From the NCBI RefSeq assembly GCF_000023845.1, contig NC_013170.1, positions 1,342,501 to 1,406,500 of the forward strand: a stretch of DNA of 64,000 nt, written 5' to 3'. The DNA is from Cryptobacterium curtum DSM 15641 (GTDB lineage: Bacteria > Actinomycetota > Coriobacteriia > Coriobacteriales > Eggerthellaceae). Of the stretch, positions 54,582-63,890 are shown piece by piece (position 1 is the stretch's first letter; every line of letters begins with the position of its first letter). Both the position numbers and the translations under genes were made by a program. A model generated the notes under the pieces. It was not told the origin of the DNA. It searched no databases and saw nothing but the letters and a program-made list of their open reading frames with translations.

Positions 54582-55868
54582 TTACGCGATTTCAGCAAAG
54601 ACTTCAGCAGCTGCAGCGCAGAAGGCATCGATTTCATCATCGGTGTGTGCCAGTGAAAGGAAGAGAGCCTCAAACTGACTCGGCGCAATAAGATATCCCC
54701 GCGCGAGCATTCCCGAGAAATAACGAGAAAACACATCGGTATCGCAGGACGCAGCATCTTCCCAGCACGTCACTACCTGATCAGTGAAGAAAACGGTTGC
54801 AAGCGAGCCAACGCGGTTGAGCGTTGCTGTAATACCCGATGCTTCGGTAGCAGCAGTCAGCCCCGCTTCCAAGCGCGCACCCACTGCTTCAAGACGCTCA
54901 TACACGCCCGGTTTCTGGAGTTCGCGCAATTGTGCGAGACCTGCTTCCATCGCCACCGGGTTGCCTGAAAGCGTGCCGGCCTGGTACACCGGGCCATCCG
55001 GTGCAAGTTCGTCCATTATGCGGGCCTGACCAGCAAAACACCCCACCGGAAAACCGCCACCAATAATCTTGCCGAAAGTGCACAGATCGGGCACGACGCC
55101 ATATCGTTCTTGTGCACCGCCAAGTGCTGCCCGAAAACCGCTAATAACCTCGTCAAATATAAGAAGTGCACCAAATTCTGAGCAGAGAGCACGCAGCGCT
55201 TCGAGAAAGCCCGGTGCAGGAGGAACCACGCCCATATTCCCCGCAATCGGCTCAACAATAATGGCTGCTATTCCCTGCGGATCAGCCGCAAAGGCATGTT
55301 CAACAGCAGCGACATCGTTATAGGGCAATACAACGGTATCGGCAGCCGCGCCGGCTGTGACACCGGGTGTCCCTGGAATACCAAACGTGGCAACACCACT
55401 GCCCGCCGCAACAAGCAGAGCATCAGAATGCCCGTGATAGTTGCCCGCAAATTTAATGAACTTATCGCGTCCCGTATATCCGCGCGCAAGGCGGATAGCG
55501 CTCATGGTTGCCTCGGTACCGCTTGATACCATGCGCACCTTTTCAGCTGCAGGCACCAACTTGCAAATTTCCTCCGCCATGGTAATTTCCGCTTCGCAAG
55601 GCGCCCCGTATGAAACACCACGATCAAGCTGTGCACGAACGGCGGCCTCAACAGCAGCAGGTCGGTGGCCCAAAATCATGGGACCCCAACTGCCAATAAA
55701 ATCGATGTATTCGTTCCCATCGACATCCCACACATGGCTACCTTCAGCGTGATCGTAAAACACCGGAAGGGCATTCACATTAGCAAAAGCACGCACCGGC
55801 GAGTTCACACCACCGGGAATGCAGGCACGCGCCCGCGCAAAATCGCGTTCAGAACGAGAGTGGATCAT
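54582..55868 (-). CDS. hemL: Glutamate-1-semialdehyde 2,1-aminomutase
   Basis: A 428-residue PLP enzyme that makes 5-aminolevulinate in the C5 pathway, from glutamate-1-semialdehyde supplied by glutamyl-tRNA reductase. It has IPGGVNSPVRAF near the start, ATMSAIRLARGYTGRDK, the PLP pocket LLIFDEVISGF, and the Schiff-base lysine in LCTFGKIIGGGFPVG. Length is usual. The ATG overlaps the end of the AhbAB gene (ATGA). It is the last protein gene of the heme operon and is followed by the tRNA-Glu-like gene. Confidence 0.96.
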   Translation of the reverse strand: MIHSRSERDFARARACIPGGVNSPVRAFANVNALPVFYDHAEGSHVWDVDGNEYIDFIGSWGPMILGHRPAAVEAAVRAQLDRGVSYGAPCEAEITMAEEICKLVPAAEKVRMVSSGTEATMSAIRLARGYTGRDKFIKFAGNYHGHSDALLVAAGSGVATFGIPGTPGVTAGAAADTVVLPYNDVAAVEHAFAADPQGIAAIIVEPIAGNMGVVPPAPGFLEALRALCSEFGALLIFDEVISGFRAALGGAQERYGVVPDLCTFGKIIGGGFPVGCFAGQARIMDELAPDGPVYQAGTLSGNPVAMEAGLAQLRELQKPGVYERLEAVGARLEAGLTAATEASGITATLNRVGSLATVFFTDQVVTCWEDAASCDTDVFSRYFSGMLARGYLIAPSQFEALFLSLAHTDDEIDAFCAAAAEVFAEIA

Positions 55869-57022
55869 CGCATTTCCTCCTCGCAGAAATAGCGCATCGA
55901 TCGCTTTTTGAATTCACGGGTTGAAAAGAGCAAACGCGGTTTCGAAGTCGCAATGCCCGCCTTGATAAGCGCATGATAGATATCATCAGCTGCAGCAAAG
56001 CAGTCTTCTTGATGCGTACCATGAATCATCGTGTAGGCATTGGACGGCCAGGTAGGTTTGCGCAACCGTTCATAGCAATGGGTGACACGGGGGTCATCTG
56101 CCATAATGGCACCTGCTTTTTCGATATCAGCATCGGGAATGTCCCACACTGTCATCGCATTGAATGCATACCCCAGTCGCTGGTGGCGCACGCACGCACC
56201 AAACCGGCGAATCGTTCCATCGGCGATCCAGCGCTTAATGCGATCGATTACCTCATCGACAGACAGCGTAAAGCCTACCTGAGACAGCTGATCAGCTACC
56301 TCGTCAAACGGCAATTCACCCTGTGATATATTTCCCTGCAAAATGCGTACGAGCGCCTTTTCTGCTTCACTTAAACGCGGTGCTGCCTTAGCAACAGCAC
56401 GCGGGTTCGTAAGCGCATGGTTGGCTTTATTGGACGATGGTGTCACGCGCTCTTCATGTGCTGAAGGCTTCTCTTTTGTGGGATGCGAAGAAAGTTTCCC
56501 TTCTATCGAGCACACATCTTCTGTTTCTTGGCTGCCTTTTGGCTGCACTTCGCGCGATTGATTATCCGTCAAATTGAAATCAACTTTGATTTTAAATAGG
56601 TTCTGAGCAGGTAAATCAAGAATATCATCGACGCCAGTGCGCTGCGCAATATCGGACAGAATCGCATCGATCCGTTCTTGCCCATACGCTATAACAGTAA
56701 ACCAAATGTTATAGCGATCCTCACGCTGATAGTTATGCGTTACTTCGGGATACGATGAAACGACTGCAGCAGTTTGCTCAATTTTCGCCGGATCTTCTTC
56801 GGCAAGGGCACACAGTGTGCTGACATAGCCCAAATGCGCCAGGTCAAATACGCCACCAAGGCGCCGAATTTCTTTTTCTCGCAGTCGATTGACCGCCTTA
56901 AGCGCTTCTGGTTCGGTACAACCACACACCTGTGCAATAGCTGCGTAAGGGCGACGTTGCACAGGAAAATCCGCTTGGATCAGCGTAAGAATTTTCTTGT
57001 CAAGAGCAGATAGATCAGACAT
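55865..57022 (-). CDS. Siroheme decarboxylase, AhbA and AhbB fused
   Basis: A 385-residue fusion of the two Lrp/AsnC-like subunits that remove two carboxyl groups from siroheme to give 12,18-didecarboxysiroheme. The first half (1-155) has a winged helix (LSALDKKILTLIQADFPVQ) and REKEIRRLGGVFDLAHLGYVST. The second (about 215-385) has its own winged helix (LSEAEKALVRILQGN) and GTIRRFGACVRHQRLGYAFN followed by NAMTVWDIP. A disordered charged linker of about 60 residues (155-215) joins them. In many organisms the halves are separate genes. It overlaps ahbD by 8 bp and hemL by 4 bp, within the heme operon. Confidence 0.9.
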   Translation of the reverse strand: MSDLSALDKKILTLIQADFPVQRRPYAAIAQVCGCTEPEALKAVNRLREKEIRRLGGVFDLAHLGYVSTLCALAEEDPAKIEQTAAVVSSYPEVTHNYQREDRYNIWFTVIAYGQERIDAILSDIAQRTGVDDILDLPAQNLFKIKVDFNLTDNQSREVQPKGSQETEDVCSIEGKLSSHPTKEKPSAHEERVTPSSNKANHALTNPRAVAKAAPRLSEAEKALVRILQGNISQGELPFDEVADQLSQVGFTLSVDEVIDRIKRWIADGTIRRFGACVRHQRLGYAFNAMTVWDIPDADIEKAGAIMADDPRVTHCYERLRKPTWPSNAYTMIHGTHQEDCFAAADDIYHALIKAGIATSKPRLLFSTREFKKRSMRYFCEEEMR

Positions 57023-58700
57023 CGATCAGTTCTCCCATCATCACCATCGGGCAGGATTCCATCGCTTGAGGGTCGCAGCCTTGAGGTCGAATGCTTGGGA
57101 CGCCGTCTTTGCCCATCGCTGGGGCGGTGCGCAATGCGTCCATTTCCTGTTGGGAAAGAATGGTCGGCGTCGCTTTGGTAGTCGCCGCACTTTCCAAGCG
57201 AGCAAGCTCTTCTTCGCGCTGGTCAGCTGGCAGTGCGTCAAGCGCCGTACGCCATTTGGCGGGAACATAAGCGCAGTACGGTTCTTCGTCCATATAATTG
57301 CCGGTTGCGGAAAGAGCGCGCGCACGGCAGCCACCGCATACTCCCTTGTATTCGCACGCTCCACACTTACCGCGCAGCTTCGAATAATCACGCAGATCAT
57401 TGAATACCGCAGACGTCTCCCAGATTTCGCTGAAGGGTCTCTCCTTGACATTGCCGAGCTGCATATCGAAGTAACCGCAAGGCTGCACATCGCCGACATG
57501 ACTGATGAAGGCAAAGGTGATGCCGCCCAAGCAGCCACGCGTCATCGCTTCAAGGCCGTACTGTTCAGCAGTTATTTTCGACCCTTCCGCCCGCGCTTGC
57601 TGATGAGCAATGCGGTAATAATGCGGTGCATCAGTTGGCTTGAAATGCAGCGGCGAGGTTTTCTGCTTGTAGTACGCCCATGTGAGCACTTCTTCGTATT
57701 CCTGAGGGGAAAGCTCGATCTCACGCAGACTTTCGCCGCGCCCGGTTGGTACGAGCAAAAACGGATGGAAAGCCACGGCATCGAGCTGCTGAGACAAGTC
57801 GTGCATTTCTTCCATACGCTCGGCGTTCTTCTTCGTAACCGTCATGTTGATCTGTACGCCAACCCCGGCCTGCTGAGCAAGACGAATGCCGCGAATTGCT
57901 TCATTAAAGCTGCCCTGCTGACCCCGAAATCCATCGTGTTCAGCAGCTGTCGGAAAGTCGAGCGACACCGACATGCGCCGAATTCCATGTTCGGCCATCT
58001 TGTGGGCGATCTCTTCGGTAACAATTGTTCCATTCGTGCCGACAACCGGCATGCAACCACGTTCGCGCGCGTAGTCAATAATGTCCCAAATGTCAGGGCG
58101 CATGAATGGTTCGCCACCCGTGATAATCAGGATAGGATTGGTGATCGTTGCAATGTCGTCGATAACGGCCTTGCACTGTTCAAGAGAAAGTTCACCTGCA
58201 TAAGAGCCAAACTCTGCTGCCGCACGACAATGGGCGCACGACAAGTTGCAGCTTCGCGTGATTTCCCACGCAACGATGCGCGGTGCCTTTTTGCCGGTGC
58301 GCTTTTCGAAAGCGCGTGCTTGCGCGCCACCGCCAGGACGATACCCATGCCCAGCTGCTGACCCAGGATGGGCAGCAGGCGACATACCGTGAGGGTGCCC
58401 GATTGCTGCCTGGGCAGGATGTCCACCGGGATGAGCGCCCGAGTGTCCGCCGGAGTGTCCCATTGGATGATTGTTGGAGCTTTCTCCCAAATTGCTCTCT
58501 TGCTGGCCAGGCCTTTCACCGGGATGACCCATTGGATGCCCGCCCAACCGACTACTCGGATGTCCTCCCGGGCGCCCACCCGGACGCCCTGTCTGAAGCT
58601 CACTGCTTCCCGTCAGTTTTCCTGCGCTGGCAGCTTCCTGACGCGCATGATCTACCATCTGCGCAAGCTTTGTTTCCTCTGTTGTATTGCTTCTCTCCAT
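57015..58700 (-). CDS. ahbD: AhbD-type radical SAM heme synthase with His-rich N-terminal extension
   Basis: A 561-residue radical SAM/SPASM enzyme that turns the two propionates of Fe-coproporphyrin III into vinyl groups, giving heme b. The SAM cluster motif CNLSCAHC is at residues 151-158, with ITGGEPFMRPD behind it. The SPASM part has GCLGGI, VQPCGYF, GKCGACEYKGVCGGCRARA and a last PYC, as in AhbD rather than AhbC. Residues 35-125, before the core, are a Gly/His/Pro-rich extension with 12 histidines and repeats such as GGHPMGHP and GHSGGHSGAHPGGHP. I know of no such extension in characterised AhbD proteins. ATG 58700 is fixed by AAGGAG 7 bp upstream. Confidence 0.9.
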   Translation of the reverse strand: MERSNTTEETKLAQMVDHARQEAASAGKLTGSSELQTGRPGGRPGGHPSSRLGGHPMGHPGERPGQQESNLGESSNNHPMGHSGGHSGAHPGGHPAQAAIGHPHGMSPAAHPGSAAGHGYRPGGGAQARAFEKRTGKKAPRIVAWEITRSCNLSCAHCRAAAEFGSYAGELSLEQCKAVIDDIATITNPILIITGGEPFMRPDIWDIIDYARERGCMPVVGTNGTIVTEEIAHKMAEHGIRRMSVSLDFPTAAEHDGFRGQQGSFNEAIRGIRLAQQAGVGVQINMTVTKKNAERMEEMHDLSQQLDAVAFHPFLLVPTGRGESLREIELSPQEYEEVLTWAYYKQKTSPLHFKPTDAPHYYRIAHQQARAEGSKITAEQYGLEAMTRGCLGGITFAFISHVGDVQPCGYFDMQLGNVKERPFSEIWETSAVFNDLRDYSKLRGKCGACEYKGVCGGCRARALSATGNYMDEEPYCAYVPAKWRTALDALPADQREEELARLESAATTKATPTILSQQEMDALRTAPAMGKDGVPSIRPQGCDPQAMESCPMVMMGELIDV

Positions 58701-58724
58701 ACGTCTTCTCCTTGCAGATGCAGG

Positions 58725-59711
58725 CTACTCGGCAAGCCAACGAGCTACATCTTTAGCGTGATAGGTAATAATCATGTCCGCACCAGCACGCTTGATAGAC
58801 AGCAGGGTCTCAAGCACAACACGGCGCTCGTCGATCCAGCCATTTTGCGCGGCGGCCTTTACCATGGCATATTCACCCGACACGTTGTAAGCAACCGTCG
58901 GAAAATGAAATTCGCGCTTTACGCGAGAAAGCACGTCAAGGTACGGCAGGGCAGGTTTCACCATAACCATGTCAGCGCCTTCAGCGATGTCGAGTGCCGC
59001 TTCACGCACACCCTCGTCGGCATTGGCAGGATCCATCTGGTACGCACGGCGATCGCCAAACGAAGGCGCCGAATCAGCCGCATCGCGGAAGGGACCATAG
59101 TACCCACTTGCATACTTTGTTGAATAACTCATAATCGGCACGTTTTCGAAACCAGCCGCATCAAGCGCTTCGCGAATGGCACCAACGCGCCCGTCCATCA
59201 TGTCAGAGGGAGCTACCATTTGGCTGCCAGCGCGTGCGTGACTGACCGCTTCGGCTGCAAGCAACGAAAGCGTTTTGTCGTTGTTAACATACCCGTCTTC
59301 GTCGAGCGCACCGCAATGTCCATGGCTGGTGTATTCACACAGACAGACATCCGTGATGACAAACATCTCGGGGGCGTTCTGACGAATAAGGCGACATGCT
59401 TCCTGAACAATGCCGTGATCGTCAGCTGACTCGCTTCCTAGTTCGTCTTTGGCAGCAGGAATGCCAAACAGGATGACATAGTGCACACCAAGCGCGAGCA
59501 GCTCTTCAATTTCAGCAATAAGCAGGTCAAGCGATACCTGGAAAATACCAGGCATACTGGAAATTTCATCACGCCGACCCGTGCCAGGCTTCACAAACAG
59601 GGGGTAAATGAAATCGTTGACTGAAAGCTCGGTCTCGCGCATCATCTGGCGCACTGCTTCGCCATTGCGCATGCGACGAGGTCGATAAGTGGGAAATGAA
59701 CCGTATTGCAT
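58725..59711 (-). CDS. hemB: Delta-aminolevulinic acid dehydratase (porphobilinogen synthase)
   Basis: A 328-residue HemB that joins two 5-aminolevulinate molecules to porphobilinogen. The catalytic zinc site [14 protein letters not shown] has three cysteines, so this is a zinc-dependent form. The two Schiff-base lysines lie in [14 protein letters not shown] and [10 protein letters not shown]. The N-terminus [18 protein letters not shown] is typical. It lies 87 bp after ahbC and 24 bp before ahbD in the heme operon. Confidence 0.97.
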   Translation of the reverse strand: MQYGSFPTYRPRRMRNGEAVRQMMRETELSVNDFIYPLFVKPGTGRRDEISSMPGIFQVSLDLLIAEIEELLALGVHYVILFGIPAAKDELGSESADDHGIVQEACRLIRQNAPEMFVITDVCLCEYTSHGHCGALDEDGYVNNDKTLSLLAAEAVSHARAGSQMVAPSDMMDGRVGAIREALDAAGFENVPIMSYSTKYASGYYGPFRDAADSAPSFGDRRAYQMDPANADEGVREAALDIAEGADMVMVKPALPYLDVLSRVKREFHFPTVAYNVSGEYAMVKAAAQNGWIDERRVVLETLLSIKRAGADMIITYHAKDVARWLAE

Positions 59712-59798
59712 AATCTTTTTAATCGCCTTTCAAAACACCGAGCCAGCAGGAAGTAAAGCCAACAGAAATCCCGACGTAGTCCCTGATAGCCACCGTTA

Positions 59799-61067
59799 TC
59801 AAACAGCAATCGCCGCAGCAGCTGCCGCATCGGCGGCATCCGGCGCTTCAACAATGCGCTGTTCAGGGTCGTCATCATGCCGCGCAATTTCTTCATCGGT
59901 CAGATAGCACGCCGGGTCAGGAGCCCATAGGTCGCCTACCGCTTCAGCACGCACACGGAAATTGCCTCCGCAGATATCAAGCCAACGACATGCCTTGCAC
60001 CGCCCGTTTACCCACGGACGCTTGTCCTTAAGCCGATGCATGAGTTCGCTTTGAGGCGTCGTACGGCTCGTATCGGACCAAATCTCGCTAAACGGACGAT
60101 CTTTGACATTGCCAAAGCTATAATGACGCCAGAATTGATCGGCGTATACTTCGCCATCCCAGCTGATACAGGCGATGCCATTACCTGAACTATTGCCCTG
60201 ATTCCACTGCAACAACTGCAGAACTTCTGCGGCACGCTGCGGATCTTCCTTCAACAGCTCCATGTAGATGAATGGTCCATCCGCATGGTTATCAACCGTT
60301 AGAATCTCGGGAGTGCCGCCTGCATTGAACCACTGCTTTGTGCGATCCATGATCAGACGCACGGCTGCACGAGTTTCTTCATGCGTCAGGTCTTCAGTGA
60401 TCATTTCACTTCCCCGACCCGAATACACCAGGTGGTAGAAGCACGCACGATTAATTCCTTCGCGCTGCATCAAGTCAAAAATGCTATTGATTTCGCGCCA
60501 GTTATGCTTGTTAATCGTGAAGCGCAGCCCCACCTTAATGCCCGCTTCTTGCGCATTGTGCAGCCCCCGCAAAGCGGCATCGAAACTGCCCGCTACGCCG
60601 CGAAATTTATCGTGTGTTGCTGGATTGCCATCGAATGACACACCCACATAAGACAAGCCCACTTCAGCAAAGTCATGTGCAAGTTCGGGAGTAATCAGGG
60701 TGCCGTTCGTGGATATAACCACTCGCATGCCGGCAGCCTTGGCATACTGCATCAATTCAAGGAGATCGGGGCGCACACAGGGCTCGCCGCCTGAAAACAA
60801 GAGAACCGGAGCACCAAAAGCCGCCAGATCATCAATCATTGCCTTAGCTTCATCGGTCGATAATTGGTCGTAGTGCTGTGCATCGGACAGGGCATAGCAA
60901 TGCTCGCACTTCAAGTTGCAGGTACGCGTGCAGTTCCATACGACAACAGGCTTTTTATCCTTCGAAAACTGCAACAGTCCGCTGGGCAGTTCCTTTGACA
61001 TGCGCCGATAGCGCAATACATCGGATGGCTCTACCGCGCCACAATAAAGTTTTGAAATTCCAATCAT
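59799..61067 (-). CDS. ahbC: AhbC-type radical SAM 12,18-didecarboxysiroheme deacetylase
   Basis: A 422-residue radical SAM/SPASM protein that removes the two acetate groups of 12,18-didecarboxysiroheme, giving Fe-coproporphyrin III. The start MIGISKLYCGAVEPSDVLRY and LLQFSKDKKPVVVWNCTR are characteristic. The SAM cluster motif CNLKCEHC is at residues 50-57, and FSGGEPCVRPD follows. The SPASM cysteines include GKCKACRWLDICGG-like RCKACRWLDICGGN and PACYL. The C-terminus ends in an alanine-rich tail. The ATG overlaps the stop of the SUMT-HemD gene (ATGA). Confidence 0.93.
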   Translation of the reverse strand: MIGISKLYCGAVEPSDVLRYRRMSKELPSGLLQFSKDKKPVVVWNCTRTCNLKCEHCYALSDAQHYDQLSTDEAKAMIDDLAAFGAPVLLFSGGEPCVRPDLLELMQYAKAAGMRVVISTNGTLITPELAHDFAEVGLSYVGVSFDGNPATHDKFRGVAGSFDAALRGLHNAQEAGIKVGLRFTINKHNWREINSIFDLMQREGINRACFYHLVYSGRGSEMITEDLTHEETRAAVRLIMDRTKQWFNAGGTPEILTVDNHADGPFIYMELLKEDPQRAAEVLQLLQWNQGNSSGNGIACISWDGEVYADQFWRHYSFGNVKDRPFSEIWSDTSRTTPQSELMHRLKDKRPWVNGRCKACRWLDICGGNFRVRAEAVGDLWAPDPACYLTDEEIARHDDDPEQRIVEAPDAADAAAAAAIAV

Positions 61068-62920
61068 TTCAGTTGCTCCTCCTTATCAAGCGCTGTCTGC
61101 AAAGCGCTTATTAACCCGGGAATCGTATGGGTATCTGCCTGCACAGAAACGGGAATTGTCAGATCGCGCATGGTATCGCTCGTCACCGGTCCGATGCTCG
61201 CACAGGTTACCGTTTCAAGCAGATGAATTAATTCACTTTCCGGCATAACCGCTGCAAGCATTTCCTTAAAATTGCGCACGGTTGATGACGACGTAAAGGT
61301 GATAGCCGACACTTCACCAGCACGAAGGGACGTCGCAAGATCCTGCGCTGCCACTTCAGCATGGGGAATAACCGTGTCATAGAGCGGCAGTACCTCAACT
61401 TGTGCACCAGCCTGCGTCAATCGATTGGGTAGGGCATCACGCGCAACCGCAGCGCGCGGTAGTAAAACACGCGTACCCCGACCAACGCCGGATTCAACGA
61501 GCGCCTGCGCAACTGATTCAGCAATAAACTTTTCAGGTACGACATCGGGTGATATCCCCTGATTATGCAGCTCAGCGGCTGTTGCGGGGCCAATTGCTGC
61601 TACCTTTACGCCGCCAAGCGAACGAGCATCAAGATGTAATTCATTAAGCGCAGCAAAGAAGCACTGCACACCATTGGCGCTGGTAAACACCACCCAATCG
61701 TACGACTCACGTACATGGGCCGCATCGCTTGCCAGGCGCATGAGGGCTGACCGTATGTGTGCATCAATGGAACGCGGCTTGATGGCAATGGTTGGAAACT
61801 CCACCACCTGCGCGCCCAGCGTTGAAAGACCACTTGAAAGGACACTCGCCTGTTCGCGACTGCGCGTAACAACAATGGACTGTCCCGAAAGCGGGCGGTT
61901 ATCAAACCAGGACAGCTTATCGCGCAGCGAAACAACCTCGCCCACTACAATAATGGCTGGCGCCTGAAAGCCTGCTTCTTCTGCCGCCTGTGCAACACTA
62001 TCCAACGTTGCAGTAAGCACCTCTTGCTTTGGTGTTGTCCCCCATCGCACAAGCGCAACCGGCGTATCCGCAGGACGGCCATGTTCTATCAGCCGCTGTG
62101 AAATCAATGGTAAGTCGCGAATACCCATGTAAAAGCAAAGGGTGTCGCTGCCCTGTGCCAGATGCTCCCAATCGATAGTTGGTGCTTCTTTATCGGGAGT
62201 CTCATGCCCCGTGATCAGTGTTACTGAACTTGCCTGTGTGCGATGTGTCACGGGAATACCCGCATAGGTAGCTGCAGCCACCCCGGCCGTTATGCCAGGC
62301 ACTACTTCAAACGGAATACCAGCATCCACGAGGGCAAGTGCTTCTTCACCACCCCGACCGAATACAAATGGATCGCCGCCTTTCAGGCGCACAATAATCG
62401 CATGATGGTCTTGACGGGTTGCTTGATCCTGCGCTGCCGCCTTATCTAGCTGGCTTATTTCATCTTGCTGCGCTGTTTTGTCATGCGAGACTCCCTTGCC
62501 AGGGTAAGTTGCCGCACCTTGCTGTGTTGCTCCATACTGTTGGGCCGTTTCATACTGTTGGGCTACTGCAATAAGACACTGGTTAATCTCTTCTTGCGTA
62601 ACATGGTCAGAAAAACCCTTCTTGCCCACAAATATCCGCTGAGCAGCCGGATTGACAAAGTGCATGACAGCACTGCTCGCCAGATAGTCGTAGATAACCA
62701 CATCAGCGCACTCAAGCAGCTCTTTCGCGCGCACCGTCAGCAAACCTGGATCTCCCGGTCCAGCCCCAACCAAATACACCGTGGCGCCTAAACACTCAGA
62801 CACAGCGGTACCTTCAACTTTCGCAGCGTCTGATCGTTTCTTGAGCGTCTTGAGCGACTGTTCAGCTAGCATCGAAGTATCAGTGCAGTTTGAAGAAGCG
62901 CTTTGCTCGGTCATCGTCAT
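61064..62920 (-). CDS. Fused uroporphyrinogen-III C-methyltransferase and uroporphyrinogen-III synthase
   Basis: A 618-residue fusion. Residues 45-345 are a SUMT (CobA/CysG-A type) that methylates uroporphyrinogen III to precorrin-2, with VYLVGAGPGDPGLLT, VRLKGGDPFVFGRGGEE and PGITAGVAAATYAGIPVTHR. Residues 347-610 are a HemD-like synthase that closes the macrocycle. Between residues 121 and 173 the SUMT carries a Gln/Ala/Asp-rich insert with QQYETAQQYGATQQG, inside a normally short connection. An unusual N-terminal tail precedes the first beta strand. The ATG overlaps the hemC stop (ATGA) and has GGAGG 8 bp upstream. The fusion places HemC product handling and siroheme entry in one polypeptide. 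Confidence 0.93.
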   Translation of the reverse strand: MTMTEQSASSNCTDTSMLAEQSLKTLKKRSDAAKVEGTAVSECLGATVYLVGAGPGDPGLLTVRAKELLECADVVIYDYLASSAVMHFVNPAAQRIFVGKKGFSDHVTQEEINQCLIAVAQQYETAQQYGATQQGAATYPGKGVSHDKTAQQDEISQLDKAAAQDQATRQDHHAIIVRLKGGDPFVFGRGGEEALALVDAGIPFEVVPGITAGVAAATYAGIPVTHRTQASSVTLITGHETPDKEAPTIDWEHLAQGSDTLCFYMGIRDLPLISQRLIEHGRPADTPVALVRWGTTPKQEVLTATLDSVAQAAEEAGFQAPAIIVVGEVVSLRDKLSWFDNRPLSGQSIVVTRSREQASVLSSGLSTLGAQVVEFPTIAIKPRSIDAHIRSALMRLASDAAHVRESYDWVVFTSANGVQCFFAALNELHLDARSLGGVKVAAIGPATAAELHNQGISPDVVPEKFIAESVAQALVESGVGRGTRVLLPRAAVARDALPNRLTQAGAQVEVLPLYDTVIPHAEVAAQDLATSLRAGEVSAITFTSSSTVRNFKEMLAAVMPESELIHLLETVTCASIGPVTSDTMRDLTIPVSVQADTHTIPGLISALQTALDKEEQLK

Positions 62921-63858
62921 CGCAATGCCTCCAAGATCTCTGTGGCACCCTGACTTACCAAGTCATCAACGATTTTCCCAGCAGCCTCAATTGCTTGATC
63001 AACAGGTGTGCTTGCCTGAGCTCGCAAGAAGCGCGTGCCATCAAGCGTTGCGACGAAAGCATCAATATGAATCATTCGTCTTCCCTGTTCATCTTCCGAT
63101 TCGGTAGCATAAGCACCCATCGGCACCTGGCAACCCCCTTCAAGAGCGCGCATAATATAACGCTCCGCCTCAACAGCACGAAGCGTTGGCTGATGCGATA
63201 TCGCTGTACACAGATGCGCCACCTCGCGGTCATCTGCTCGGGCTTCAAGCGCGATCGCTCCCTGGCCAACAGCAGGAATCATCTCTTCAGTCGGGATAAG
63301 CGACGATATCTGTTCTTCTAACCCCAAGCGATACAGGCCAGCTGCCGCCAAGATAGCAGCATCAAATTCCCCTGCAAGCACGCGCCCAATACGCGTGTCA
63401 ATATTGCCGCGTATTTCGCACGCGGTGACATCAGGACGCAAGCGTGCAAGCTGCGCCACACGCCTCAGCGACCCTGTTGCCACTCGCGCACCTGCGGGAA
63501 GATCAGAAAGTGTCAGCCCTTTAGCAGAAGCAACAATCACGTCGTTCGGATATGCGCGTTCGGTAACCCCTGCAATAAAAAGACCTTTGGGCAGAACCGT
63601 CGGCATGTCTTTCATTGAATGAACGCACACATCTACTTCGCCCTCAAGCAGGCACCGCTCGAGTTCCTTAGTAAATAGACCCTTATCCCCAATTTTTGAA
63701 AGGGCGACATCAAGAATCTTGTCGCCTTTAGTGCGTATTACCTTTACCGCGCAGTGCACTTCAGGAAAAGTCGCCTGTATAAGCGCACGCACTTTTTCAG
63801 CCTGCCACAAAGCAAGCTTGCTTCCCCTGGTTCCAATGGTGATAGTTTTATCGGTCAT
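62917..63858 (-). CDS. hemC: Porphobilinogen deaminase (hydroxymethylbilane synthase)
   Basis: A 313-residue HemC that polymerises four porphobilinogens. It starts TITIGTRGSKLALWQAE and continues with VHSMKDMPTVLP, the RRVAQLARLRPD region, GNIDTRIGRV and, in the third domain, LEGGCQVPMGAYA with the cysteine that holds the dipyrromethane cofactor. ATG 63858 has GAGGAAG at 5-7 bp; the frame is open six codons upstream. It overlaps the SUMT-HemD gene by four bases and follows the partial gene at the window edge by 32 bp. Confidence 0.96.
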   Translation of the reverse strand: MTDKTITIGTRGSKLALWQAEKVRALIQATFPEVHCAVKVIRTKGDKILDVALSKIGDKGLFTKELERCLLEGEVDVCVHSMKDMPTVLPKGLFIAGVTERAYPNDVIVASAKGLTLSDLPAGARVATGSLRRVAQLARLRPDVTACEIRGNIDTRIGRVLAGEFDAAILAAAGLYRLGLEEQISSLIPTEEMIPAVGQGAIALEARADDREVAHLCTAISHQPTLRAVEAERYIMRALEGGCQVPMGAYATESEDEQGRRMIHIDAFVATLDGTRFLRAQASTPVDQAIEAAGKIVDDLVSQGATEILEALR

Positions 63859-63890
63859 ATCGCTTCCTCGACACATAGAATGGCAGAGAT

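Noticed and set aside
56997-58361. 454-codon plus-strand frame opposite ahbD
   Set aside because: It is a shadow of ahbD; the minus-strand product carries the full radical SAM and SPASM motifs.
58360-58600. Possible CRISPR or minisatellite in the repeat-rich 5' part of ahbD
   Set aside because: Units are irregular, lack constant spacers and stay in frame as coding repeats (GHP units).
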